Below are positions 1 through 5,959 of a stretch of 18,257 bases of DNA, in pieces. The notes under the pieces were generated by a model. That model searched no databases. It worked only from the letters and a program-made list of their open reading frames with translations, and had not been told where the DNA came from. Location of the stretch: assembly GCA_041691015.1 (NCBI GenBank), contig JBEPVN010000044.1:1-18257 (forward strand). Reading direction: 5' to 3'. A program made the translations under genes and the position numbers. Numbering within the stretch: the first letter of the stretch is position 1; each line of letters opens with the position of its first letter. Source of the DNA: JBBSJT01 sp041691015 (GTDB lineage: Bacteria; Chlamydiota; Chlamydiia; Chlamydiales; Parachlamydiaceae).

Positions 1-26
1 TATATAATACGCTTAAACGTGTATGT

Positions 27-46
27 ATAGATTTTTATAGATTTTT
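27..46. repeat. Two tandem copies of a 10-bp unit
   Basis: The unit atagattttt occurs twice back to back, at 27-36 and 37-46, downstream of the small membrane protein gene. Nothing else is recognisable in the first 93 bases and no convincing terminator hairpin is seen there. The repeat may be chance in AT-rich DNA. Confidence 0.6.
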
Positions 47-93
47 ATGAGCGGTCTTAAAACCCTATTTTTTTGAAAATGTAAGTTTTTATT

Positions 94-369
94 TTAATTA
101 GTAGGTAGATCTAAAGCTTCATTAAGCATAGCAAGGCTTGTAATTCCAACAATAACCGTAAGATAAGCAGCAGTTATTTTCGAAAATTCAGTAGAAAATG
201 TGTGTTTAGGTTCACTTGTATTAAGTGGGGCTGTTTTGCTTGGGCTATAAAGTGAAAGTAACGTTGCTCCGAAAGTAAGTAAAAGAGGGGTTGCAGTGTA
301 TAATCCGGCTTTTAAGACTTGCGGTTCAGTTGCTTTAATATAAAAATTATATAGAATATTCGTTAACAT
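94..369 (-). CDS. Small hypothetical membrane protein (91 aa)
   Basis: I do not recognise this protein. It has two hydrophobic segments that could span the membrane, roughly residues 20-41 (AGLYTATPLLLTFGATLLSLYS) seen as one block and 66-84 (ITAAYLTVIVGITSLAML), joined by a polar Ser/Thr/Pro-rich linker. The layout suggests a two-helix membrane hairpin. The start follows AAAGAG about four bases upstream, a modest ribosome-binding site. It lies 120 bp downstream of the lipoprotein gene on the same strand, and a TATAAT-like hexamer occurs on the minus strand at 423-418, so it may have its own promoter. Chlamydiae carry many small two-helix membrane proteins, including Inc proteins, but the hydrophobic segments here are too far apart for a typical Inc bilobe, so I do not assign it to that class. 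Confidence 0.6.
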   Translation of the reverse strand: MLTNILYNFYIKATEPQVLKAGLYTATPLLLTFGATLLSLYSPSKTAPLNTSEPKHTFSTEFSKITAAYLTVIVGITSLAMLNEALDLPTN

Positions 370-448
370 ATATTTCTCTTTGTTTTATTTTTTAATAATG
401 GGTTTATGAAAAATTTTATTATAAATAAAATATAATATCAAGAAAAAT

Positions 449-477
449 CTAAATGTTTAGCTTAATGAATAGCTTAA
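449..477. repeat. 12-bp palindrome overlapping an 8-bp direct repeat
   Basis: CTAAATGTTTAG at 449-460 is a perfect palindrome. TAGCTTAA occurs at 458-465 and again at 470-477. Both lie in the 120-bp gap between the lipoprotein gene and the small membrane protein gene. They could mark regulation of the downstream gene, but the loop is too small for a terminator. Function unknown. Confidence 0.5.
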
Positions 478-489
478 GTTAATTAAAAT

Positions 490-915
490 TTAAAATTTGA
501 TAAGTTCTTTCCATAGATGCTGGCGCCACTCTTCAACAACAACACCATCTATTAAGAGATCTACTTTATAAGTTAATATCCCACCATTTTTAAAATAATC
601 GTCATTATATGATGAGTATGTATAATAACCTCGTGGGCGGGTTATTTTAAAAGAGTCTTGAACTTCATTTTTGTTACGAAAGCGAATCGTATACTTAATT
701 GTGATCTCTTTGTCATCGCTGTAGTCTGACCCAAGTCTCCAAAAGATAAGCAAGCTTTGGCCAACTGGCGGATCGTTTTGAAGGGGATCTGGAGTGCCGA
801 CATAAAAACTAGCCAGATTTTCGTGACTAAAATATTGCGTTTGGACAACAAGCCTGTTTGTGCTACAGCCAGTTAAGCTTATTAAAAGGAGTAATACAAT
901 TAACGTAATTTTCAT
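490..915 (-). CDS. Conserved-type lipoprotein encoded next to DAHP synthase (141 aa)
   Basis: The N-terminus is a classical bacterial lipoprotein signal: a short charged start (MK), a hydrophobic stretch, then the lipobox LTGC with the acceptor cysteine at residue 17. The mature part, about 125 residues, is mostly predicted beta strand with an aromatic-rich section near YYTYSSYNDDY and ends in WRQHLWKELIKF. It should be exported and lipid-anchored. The start codon overlaps the stop codon of the DAHP synthase gene in an ATGA (912-915), so translation is probably coupled. I think a similar lipoprotein occurs in other chlamydiae, with GTPDPL and GILTYK as likely conserved patches, but I cannot check this. 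Its biochemical role is unknown and nothing in it suggests a part in aromatic biosynthesis. Confidence 0.85.
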   Translation of the reverse strand: MKITLIVLLLLISLTGCSTNRLVVQTQYFSHENLASFYVGTPDPLQNDPPVGQSLLIFWRLGSDYSDDKEITIKYTIRFRNKNEVQDSFKITRPRGYYTYSSYNDDYFKNGGILTYKVDLLIDGVVVEEWRQHLWKELIKF

Positions 916-1967
916 AAATCGTGCATCGCTGCTTTAAGTGTTTCATTTTTTTTGAACTTTTCAAAGCCCCAAGTGATCAAAGTTTTTGTCGTCGCAAAAT
1001 CAATACAACCATCCGTTACAGAAACCCCATATTGCATTTTTGTTAAATCTTTCAATATGGGTTGGTTTCCGGCATATAGTTCGCTCTCTAAAATCATTCC
1101 TTTAATATTTTGGTTGCCCTCGATGATTTGATGGACGACAGATTGAAAAACTACTGCCTGCTTTAAAGGATCTCTTCTTGAATTACCATGCGAGCAATCA
1201 ATCAGCAACTGTTCTAAAAGATTTGCTTTTTTTAAGGCTTTTAAGCTTAAAAGAATCGATTCAGGGTCATAATTTGGCTTTAACTCGCTGCCTCTTAAAG
1301 TAAGATGGCAGTTTTCATTTCCTTTTGTTTTGATAATGCACGAGGATCCATTTTTATCGACGCCTATGTAGGTATGAGAAATAGCTGCTGAAAGAATGCC
1401 ATTTATTGCCACATCCACATTGCCGCTTGTACTATTTTTAAAACTAATCGGGATATCAAGACTTGATGCTATTTGGCGGTGCGTTTGAGATTCTGAAGTT
1501 CTAGCCCCAATGCAGCCCCAGGAAATCAAGTCGCTTATATAATTTGGGGTCGTTGGTTCTAAAAATTCCATTGCGGCCGGTAATTTTAAATCAGATAACT
1601 CGATGAGAAATTTTCGCGCATTTTTCAATCCGTTTTCGATATCGTAAGATTCATCCATTTTCGGATCATAAAGATAACCCTTCCATCCGCACGCAGTTCT
1701 TGGTTTTTCAAAATAAGTGCGCATGACGATAAAAAAATTAGAACTCACCTCATCAGAGAGGGCTTTGAGGCATTTTGCGTACTCGGATGCGCTTTTTAGA
1801 TTATGAATGGAGCAGGGACCAACGATCAGTAAAATACGAGGATCATCACCCCTTAAGATATTTTGGATGGTGACTCTTGAATCTGTTATAAATTTTTTTT
1901 GATTTTGATCAAGCGGAAGCTCTCTTGTTAATTCATAAGGTGTAAAAAGTAATTCGTTATTTCCCAT
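912..1967 (-). CDS. aroG: Class I 3-deoxy-7-phosphoheptulonate (DAHP) synthase
   Basis: It condenses phosphoenolpyruvate with erythrose 4-phosphate to give DAHP, the first step of the shikimate pathway. The protein matches the E. coli AroG/AroF/AroH type over its whole length of about 351 residues. Visible hallmarks are GPCSIH near residue 52 with the metal-ligand cysteine, the phosphate-binding segment YFEKPRTACGWKG, the IGARTSESQ-H stretch, IDCSHGNS with the ligand histidine, the glutamate in MILESE and the aspartate in SVTDGCID, so all four metal ligands are present. A TTG codon at 1973 also opens the frame. I prefer ATG 1967, which follows AGGAAGAG at a normal distance. It is the first gene of a unit with the lipoprotein gene. 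A consensus-like promoter and a palindrome lie upstream. Which amino acid, if any, inhibits it cannot be read here. Confidence 0.95.
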   Translation of the reverse strand: MGNNELLFTPYELTRELPLDQNQKKFITDSRVTIQNILRGDDPRILLIVGPCSIHNLKSASEYAKCLKALSDEVSSNFFIVMRTYFEKPRTACGWKGYLYDPKMDESYDIENGLKNARKFLIELSDLKLPAAMEFLEPTTPNYISDLISWGCIGARTSESQTHRQIASSLDIPISFKNSTSGNVDVAINGILSAAISHTYIGVDKNGSSCIIKTKGNENCHLTLRGSELKPNYDPESILLSLKALKKANLLEQLLIDCSHGNSRRDPLKQAVVFQSVVHQIIEGNQNIKGMILESELYAGNQPILKDLTKMQYGVSVTDGCIDFATTKTLITWGFEKFKKNETLKAAMHDL

Positions 1968-2001
1968 ATCCAATCTCTTCCTACTTAAGAAACCAAAAGG
2001 T

Positions 2002-2016
2002 TAAGATTAAATCTTA
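2002..2016. promoter_or_regulatory. 15-bp palindrome over the aroG -10 box (candidate operator)
   Basis: TAAGATT-A-AATCTTA is a perfect inverted repeat with a single central base. It covers the proposed -10 hexamer of aroG and lies about 100 bp upstream of the divergent symporter gene. A dimeric repressor binding here would block aroG. It does not match the TyrR or TrpR operator consensus as I remember them. The sequence is AT-rich, so chance cannot be excluded. Confidence 0.4.
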
Positions 2017-2035
2017 TCAAAAAACTGATTGTCAA
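2006..2035 (-). promoter_or_regulatory. Probable sigma70-type promoter of the aroG unit
   Basis: On the minus strand a perfect -35 hexamer TTGACA (2035-2030) is followed after 18 bases by TTTAAT (2011-2006), five of six matches to the -10 consensus. The -10 box lies 38 bases upstream of the preferred aroG start. The spacing and matches are the best seen for any gene in the window. Confidence 0.65.
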
Positions 2036-2112
2036 AGCTATAAAAATTTCGGAAATTGATTCTCTGAAAAAATAAGATCAGGTAGAATTATTCCTTTATT
2101 GTGGAGATTGAC

Positions 2113-3471
2113 ATGGAACAAATTGAACAGCTTTTGCTGAATATCAAAAATTTAGTATGGAGCACACCTCTTCTTTTGTTGTTGCTTGGGACAGGTATAT
2201 ACCTAACGATTATTTTAAAAGGCGTGCAATTTCGTTATTTGGGTTACGCCTTGCGCCAAGTGATTGCTCCTGAGCGCAAAAATTCTGAAGGGGATATTTC
2301 CCATTTTGAATCATTAATGACAACGCTTGCAGGGGCAATTGGCACAGGGACTATTGTCGGAGTTGCAACAGCAATAACTGTCGGGGGCCTCGGCTCCATG
2401 TTTTGGATGTGGGTCACAGCCTTTCTTGGAATGGCAACCAAATACGCAGAATCGCTTCTTGCCGTTAAATACCGCTCTTTGGATGAGAAGGGCGAAATGA
2501 TCGGCGGACCCATGCAGTATATTGAAAAAGGTCTTGGATGGAAATGGATGGCTACTTTATTTGCCATTTTCGGTGTTTTAGCAGCAATAGGAACCGGAAA
2601 TTTAGTTCAAGTAAATGCAATTGCAGAATCGATCAATCACGTCTGGTCCATCAATCCTTGGATAACGGGAATTGTTCTTTTTGTTATTACCGGACTTGTT
2701 GTTGTTGGCGGCGTCAAAAGCATCGGGCATGTTGCAGGAGTTTTGGTCCCTTTAATGGCCTTATTTTATATGATGGGTGGATTAATGATCTTAATTCTGC
2801 ATTTTGACCGCATTCCGGAAGCTTTTTCCCTCATTATATCAAGCGCATTTAACGGACAAGCTGCTGTCGGTGGTTTTGCAGGCTCTACTGTCATGATGGC
2901 GGTCCAAATGGGTGTTTCAAGGAGTGTTTTTTCAAATGAAGCAGGTCTTGGCATCTCTTCTATAGCGGCAGCATCAGCAAGAACTGATAGTCCGGGTCGT
3001 CAAGCGATGATCAATATGACAGGGGCTTTAATTTCGACTGTTATTGTCTGTAGCGTTACAGGACTTGTTTTGGCAGTCACAGGACTTCTTGGAGAAACAA
3101 ATGAGACAGGAATTGCTTTGAGTGGCGCAACTATGGCAATCAAAGCATTTAGTTCCACCATATATGGGGGGGAATATATTGTTTCTGTAGGACTTATCCT
3201 TTTTGCTTTTTCTACAGTCATTGCATGGGCACTATATGGTGAAAAATGCGCTGAGTATATTTTTGGGGTTAAGGGTGCATTAGTTTATCGTCTTATTTAT
3301 ACATTGATTGTGATTCCAGGAGCTGCTTTAAAAATGGATCTCGCATGGCTTCTTGCAGATATCATGAATGGGTTAATGGTTATTCCCAATCTGATTGCCT
3401 TAATTGCGCTCTCTTCTGTGATCGTTGCAGAAACAAAGACCTTTATTGAAGTCATCAAGAAAGAATCGTGA
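2113..3471 (+). CDS. Sodium/proton:alanine or glycine symporter, AGCS family
   Basis: This inner-membrane carrier imports small amino acids such as alanine or glycine with Na+ or H+. The family is clear from conserved stretches: the glycine-rich GAIGTGTIVGVATAI in the N-terminal third, GGPMQYIEKGLG, SRSVFSNEAGLGISSIAAASA in the middle, and YGEKCAEYIFG towards the end. About eleven hydrophobic segments fit the usual AGCS topology. Length (452 residues) is typical. A GTG at 2101 also opens the frame, but the ATG at 2113 is preferred because GGAG at 2103-2106 sits about six bases upstream and would serve as its ribosome-binding site. The gene stands alone, divergent from aroG. For an intracellular bacterium it probably serves uptake of host amino acids. 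The exact substrate and coupling ion are not determined by these motifs. Confidence 0.93.
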   Translation: MEQIEQLLLNIKNLVWSTPLLLLLLGTGIYLTIILKGVQFRYLGYALRQVIAPERKNSEGDISHFESLMTTLAGAIGTGTIVGVATAITVGGLGSMFWMWVTAFLGMATKYAESLLAVKYRSLDEKGEMIGGPMQYIEKGLGWKWMATLFAIFGVLAAIGTGNLVQVNAIAESINHVWSINPWITGIVLFVITGLVVVGGVKSIGHVAGVLVPLMALFYMMGGLMILILHFDRIPEAFSLIISSAFNGQAAVGGFAGSTVMMAVQMGVSRSVFSNEAGLGISSIAAASARTDSPGRQAMINMTGALISTVIVCSVTGLVLAVTGLLGETNETGIALSGATMAIKAFSSTIYGGEYIVSVGLILFAFSTVIAWALYGEKCAEYIFGVKGALVYRLIYTLIVIPGAALKMDLAWLLADIMNGLMVIPNLIALIALSSVIVAETKTFIEVIKKES

Positions 3472-3486
3472 TGAATTAAGAAAGAT

Positions 3487-3541
3487 CACGCTCGCCTTAT
3501 GGTTGCGGCAAAATGAGAGTGCGTGAATAAGTTTTTTTATT
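3487..3541 (+). terminator. Possible terminator downstream of the symporter gene
   Basis: CACGC at 3487-3491 can pair with GCGTG at 3521-3525, with extra CTC/GAG and GCC/GGC pairs inside, followed six bases later by a run of seven T. The stem is interrupted and the T-run is also part of a sequence repeated downstream of paralogs C and D, so it may not have arisen as a terminator. Confidence 0.35.
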
Positions 3542-3542
3542 T

Positions 3543-4115
3543 TTAACCAAAAATTTCATTATGAGCAGCCTCTCCGATCCAATTTGTAAGACAAGGACGA
3601 GAACAAATAGAGGTCTCTTTGTTTTTTACACCAATCAAATACCCTTCTGAACGAATTTCTCCGGGGCCGTTGTTTATACCTGATTCTATATTTGTTGTTT
3701 GGACAATTCGAACAATGAATGCACACAACTTATTATATTTTTCAGGATTTACATCAGCTGCACTTTGTTGTTCTTCACTTTTGTTAGCTTCATAGGGTTT
3801 TTCTCTGATAGTGATGTTATAAATCCGGGTACTTATTCGAATCCGTTTATCTTGAAAATCAGATAAATTAACAGCAAAATCATCTAAAACCATTTTTTGA
3901 ACTACTTCTCGGTCATGCCACAGCTCCCAATAGTTTTTATGTAAATCTCTGAAATTTTCGGAAACTTTCATGGGTCTTTCAAGTAAAATTGTTTCCGTAT
4001 CAAGAATTTTGATAATAACCCTTCCTGATAATCCTTCCGGATATTTTTTTAGTTTATCACAACTCTTTTGCACATAAAAAAAATTAGGAGTTGTCGTTAC
4101 AGCTGTTGGAGTCAT
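3543..4115 (-). CDS. Paralog A of a five-member tandem family (190 aa, unknown function)
   Basis: I do not recognise this family. The protein has no signal peptide or membrane segment. In order it shows an N-terminal TPNFFYVQKSC patch, PEGLSG at about 26-31, an amphipathic stretch ILLERPMKVSENF...HKNYWE, a core at 103-127 ending EANKSEEQQSAADVNPEKY that is identical in C and D, and a GVKNKET patch near the end. The N-terminus and 5' leader match copy C, whereas the body matches copy D, so the gene is a mosaic. The last residues FG lack the KK that ends C and D because of a base change at the stop codon. The ribosome-binding site is GAGG seven bases before ATG. It is the last gene of the cluster, and its upstream region has lost a segment carrying the TTGAAATTAAT element seen before B, C and D. 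Confidence 0.75.
   Translation of the reverse strand: MTPTAVTTTPNFFYVQKSCDKLKKYPEGLSGRVIIKILDTETILLERPMKVSENFRDLHKNYWELWHDREVVQKMVLDDFAVNLSDFQDKRIRISTRIYNITIREKPYEANKSEEQQSAADVNPEKYNKLCAFIVRIVQTTNIESGINNGPGEIRSEGYLIGVKNKETSICSRPCLTNWIGEAAHNEIFG
3725..3816. repeat. 92-bp block of A identical to D
   Basis: Partner of 6113-6204. The inner 77 bases (3734-3810) are also identical to 5330-5406 in C. On the A side, nearby positions 3950-3990 form a second tract of 41 bases identical to D. Confidence 0.92.
4058..4099. repeat. 42-bp 5' block of A identical to C
   Basis: Positions 4058-4099 equal 5696-5737 in C. They encode the N-terminal TTPNFFYVQKSC region. In D this segment is clearly different, so A takes its 5' end from a C-like parent. 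Confidence 0.9.
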
Positions 4116-4117
4116 TT

Positions 4118-4139
4118 CGTTGCCTCATATTGATAAATA
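4118..4139 (-). repeat. Shared 5' leader with ribosome-binding site, copy before A
   Basis: On the minus strand this reads TTTATCA(A)ATATGAGGCAACG, then the start codon region. Nearly identical leaders precede B (4967-4988) and C (5759-5782), and GAGG is the ribosome-binding site in each. The A copy lacks one base. It shows that the duplicated unit included the translation start region. Confidence 0.8.
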
Positions 4140-4176
4140 AATAAAAAAATAGTTATTAAATTTGAAATTCTTAAAA

Positions 4177-4231
4177 ACACCTTGTATTGCTTCTTGAAGA
4201 TATCGTGTGTTTTTATGACTTAAGACTTAAA
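4177..4231. repeat. 55-bp intergenic repeat, copy 1 (between B and A)
   Basis: Positions 4177-4231 are identical to 5852-5906 over 55 bases. The block lies downstream of B in transcription direction and its edge encodes the last codons and stop of B. It contains GACTT/AAGTC motifs able to form a small hairpin. No protein-coding role is seen apart from the end of B. Confidence 0.9.
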
Positions 4232-4963
4232 GTCATCGTCTTTAGCTTCCTGTCGGATTTGAGCATAATATGATCTTTCGAGAATCTCTCTTTGGGCTGA
4301 ATAGTTTTCCTGAACTCTGTTATATTCCTCAGGAGAGACGAGCATTGGGAAGCCATGGAACGAGAGAATGCGATAGTTAACTTCTTCAGATATCGGCAAT
4401 ACATTCCACGGATGTTCCGATTTTAATTCAGGTTCTTGTGATAGACATGTAATGTCATAAGTTAATCCTGTCGCTCTTTCTCTTAAACCAATATAATGAG
4501 AGATTCTTGTCTCAGTATCGTATGTGGGACCTCTTGTAAATTGATCCCCCACTGTATGTATGCTTAAAAAAAATGTTTTAATTCTAACTTCTGCAGAAAA
4601 TTTTGTAAATTCTTCAGATTTAGCTGAACAGAAACTTTCAGATACTTTTATGAAGACTTCAATCTTTTTAATTTGTAGTTTATATTTTCCTTCATTTATT
4701 GCAAGAAGCCCAATTTCATTATCTTTTTTAAGAAGGCTTTGTAGTTTAAATCTGTGGTCTATTTCGTTGTCACACACACAATATTTATTCACAAAATTTC
4801 TAACATCCTTACAACTTTCAAATGCTTTATTAAAAAATTCTGTGCCGACAGAATTTGTCATGGAAATCGATAAAGATAACCCTTCTGTAAATTTTGTTTT
4901 TTCATCTTGAAGATAAAAAAAATTAGGAACTGTCGTTGATGTTATTTCAGTTGTTGGATTCAT
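4220..4963 (-). CDS. Paralog B of the tandem family (247 aa, with C-terminal extension)
   Basis: Function unrecognised. The N-terminus has the family patch VPNFFYLQ and FTEGLSLSISMT. Residues 48-62, FESCKDVRNFVNKYC, align with FESSENCQEFVDTYC in E, and further similarity to E follows through INEG..., the EEFTKFSAEVRI segment (118-128) and YIGLRERATGLT. B and E thus form one subfamily, A, C and D another. Unlike the others, B has a C-terminal extension of about 75 residues after YIGLRERATG, charged and helix-prone, ending in KDDDFKS. That end is encoded by the edge of the 55-bp intergenic repeat, so the tail may be a new extension. There is no signal peptide or membrane segment. GAGG eight bases before ATG serves as the ribosome-binding site. 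A long antisense ORF over its 5' half is a shadow. Confidence 0.75.
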   Translation of the reverse strand: MNPTTEITSTTVPNFFYLQDEKTKFTEGLSLSISMTNSVGTEFFNKAFESCKDVRNFVNKYCVCDNEIDHRFKLQSLLKKDNEIGLLAINEGKYKLQIKKIEVFIKVSESFCSAKSEEFTKFSAEVRIKTFFLSIHTVGDQFTRGPTYDTETRISHYIGLRERATGLTYDITCLSQEPELKSEHPWNVLPISEEVNYRILSFHGFPMLVSPEEYNRVQENYSAQREILERSYYAQIRQEAKDDDFKS

Positions 4964-4966
4964 TTT

Positions 4967-4988
4967 CGTTGCCTCATATTTGATAAAT
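4967..4988 (-). repeat. Shared 5' leader with ribosome-binding site, copy before B
   Basis: Same leader as before A and C, with ATATGAGGCAACG on the minus strand. B is otherwise in the other subfamily, so the conservation of this leader suggests either recent transfer of the 5' region or constraint on translation initiation. Confidence 0.8.
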
Positions 4989-4995
4989 AATAATA

Positions 4996-5024
4996 GTTAT
5001 GGTTTAAAAAAATATTAATTTCAA
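4996..5024 (-). promoter_or_regulatory. Conserved upstream element and possible promoter of B
   Basis: TTGAAA (5024-5019 on the minus strand), within the conserved string TTGAAATTAAT, is followed after 17 bases by CATAAC, four of six matches to a -10 box. The same string occurs upstream of C and D. The promoter reading is tentative. Confidence 0.4.
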
Positions 5025-5079
5025 GAATAAAAATTTTAGTTTCATATTTTCATAGGAGGGTAAAATTAAAGGATTTTAA

Positions 5080-5100
5080 CACGAAAATTGACATTTCGTG
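5080..5100 (-). terminator. Hairpin between C and B, possible weak terminator
   Basis: CACGAAA (5080-5086) and TTTCGTG (5094-5100) form a perfect 7-bp stem with a 7-base loop, about 50 bp downstream of the stop codon of C. On the minus strand it is followed by TTAAAATCCTTTAATTTT, not a pure T-run, so termination would be partial at best. It could equally stabilise the end of an mRNA. Confidence 0.4.
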
Positions 5101-5121
5101 CCACCTAAAAGCTTAAGACTT

Positions 5122-5176
5122 AAAAGTCAGTGCGTGAATAAGTTTTTTTATTTTTTACCAAAAATTTCCTTATGAA
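5122..5176. repeat. 55-bp 3'-end repeat, copy downstream of C
   Basis: Positions 5122-5176 are identical to 5905-5959 over 55 bases, covering the last codons and the 3' flank of C and D. A diverged copy follows A at about 3518-3557. It holds an A-run on the mRNA strand, so it is not an intrinsic terminator for these genes. Confidence 0.9.
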
Positions 5177-5756
5177 AAACTTCGTAACTTATACCAGAAA
5201 GAAGATAGGTCTCTTTGTTTTTTACACAAATAAAATAGTTGTTTAAATGAATTTTTGGACCGCTTTTGAATATTCCTGAATATATATTTGTTGTTTGGTC
5301 AATTCGAACAATGCTTGCAAACAACTTACTATATTTTTCAGGATTTACATCAGCTGCACTTTGTTGTTCTTCACTTTTGTTAGCTTCATAGGGTTTTTCT
5401 CTGATACTGAGGTCATAAATCCGGGTAGTTATTTGAACTAGTTTATCTTGAAAATAAGATATATCAACAGCAAAATGATCTGAAACCATTTTTTGAATTA
5501 CTTCTTTTGGGGCATGCATCTGCTCCAAATAGTTATCATGTAAATATTTGAAATTTTCGGATGCTTTGAAGCGTCTTTTAAGTAAAATTTTTTTCGTATT
5601 CCATAGCGGCGAAAATTCACAAGACTTTTCATCTACATCAAAAATTTTGATAGTAACCTTTCCTGATAATCCTTCCGGATATTCTTTTAGTTGACCACAA
5701 CTCTTTTGCACATAAAAAAAATTAGGAGTTGTCGTTATTAAAGCTGTTAGAATCAT
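5148..5756 (-). CDS. Paralog C of the tandem family (202 aa)
   Basis: Function unrecognised; no signal peptide or membrane segment. The N-terminus TTPNFFYVQKSC and PEGLSG match A. An insertion around residues 41-55 (VDEKSCEFSPLWNTK) is missing from A. The middle ILLKRRFKASENFKYLHDNYLE is the most diverged version of this segment, then the core at 118-142 ends EANKSEEQQSAADVNPEKY exactly as in A and D. The C-terminal part (FICVKNKET, then YEVFHKEIFGKK) shares its end with D. GAGG seven bases before ATG is the ribosome-binding site. A 42-bp stretch at 5696-5737 is identical to 4058-4099 in A. The pattern of near-identical and diverged blocks within one gene is best explained by gene conversion among neighbours. 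Confidence 0.75.
   Translation of the reverse strand: MILTALITTTPNFFYVQKSCGQLKEYPEGLSGKVTIKIFDVDEKSCEFSPLWNTKKILLKRRFKASENFKYLHDNYLEQMHAPKEVIQKMVSDHFAVDISYFQDKLVQITTRIYDLSIREKPYEANKSEEQQSAADVNPEKYSKLFASIVRIDQTTNIYSGIFKSGPKIHLNNYFICVKNKETYLLSGISYEVFHKEIFGKK
5330..5406. repeat. 77-bp core block of C, identical to A and D
   Basis: Positions 5330-5406 are identical to 3734-3810 in A and to the matching part of 6113-6204 in D. The block encodes the invariant 25-residue core. Sequence just outside it differs at many positions. Confidence 0.92.
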
Positions 5757-5758
5757 TT

Positions 5759-5782
5759 CGTTGCCTCATATTTGATAAATAA
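5759..5782 (-). repeat. Shared 5' leader with ribosome-binding site, copy before C
   Basis: Same leader as before A and B, with GAGG seven bases before the ATG of C. D and E have different leaders, so this version spread among A, B and C only. Confidence 0.8.
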
Positions 5783-5795
5783 ATATAAAAAATAG

Positions 5796-5823
5796 ATATT
5801 ATTTAAAAGATTATTAATTTCAA
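5796..5823 (-). promoter_or_regulatory. Conserved upstream element and possible promoter of C
   Basis: TTGAAA (5823-5818, minus strand) in the context TTGAAATTAAT is followed after 16 bases by TAATAT. The same element occurs before B and D. Its place 60-65 bases upstream of the start codon is compatible with a promoter. Confidence 0.4.
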
Positions 5824-5851
5824 AAAAACAAAATTTGAAATTCTTAGAAAT

Positions 5852-5906
5852 ACACCTTGTATTGCTTCTTGAAGATATCGTGTGTTTTTATGACTTAAGA
5901 CTTAAA
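5852..5906. repeat. 55-bp intergenic repeat, copy 2 (between D and C)
   Basis: This block is identical to 4177-4231. Together with the 3'-end repeat at 5905-5959 it makes up most of the D-C intergenic gap, showing that this spacer was duplicated or converted along with the genes. Confidence 0.9.
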
Positions 5907-5959
5907 AAGTCAGTGCGTGAATAAGTTTTTTTATTTTTTACCAAAAATTTCCTTATGAA
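5905..5959. repeat. 55-bp 3'-end repeat, copy downstream of D
   Basis: Identical to 5122-5176. It spans the stop codon of D and its 3' flank. The two 55-bp repeats abut here, whereas after C only this one remains before the sequence diverges. Confidence 0.9.

Noticed and set aside
4560..4910. 116-codon plus-strand ORF opposite paralog B
   Set aside because: It is antisense to a gene supported by paralogy and a ribosome-binding site, has none itself, and its hydrophobic look comes from the complement of charged AT-rich codons.
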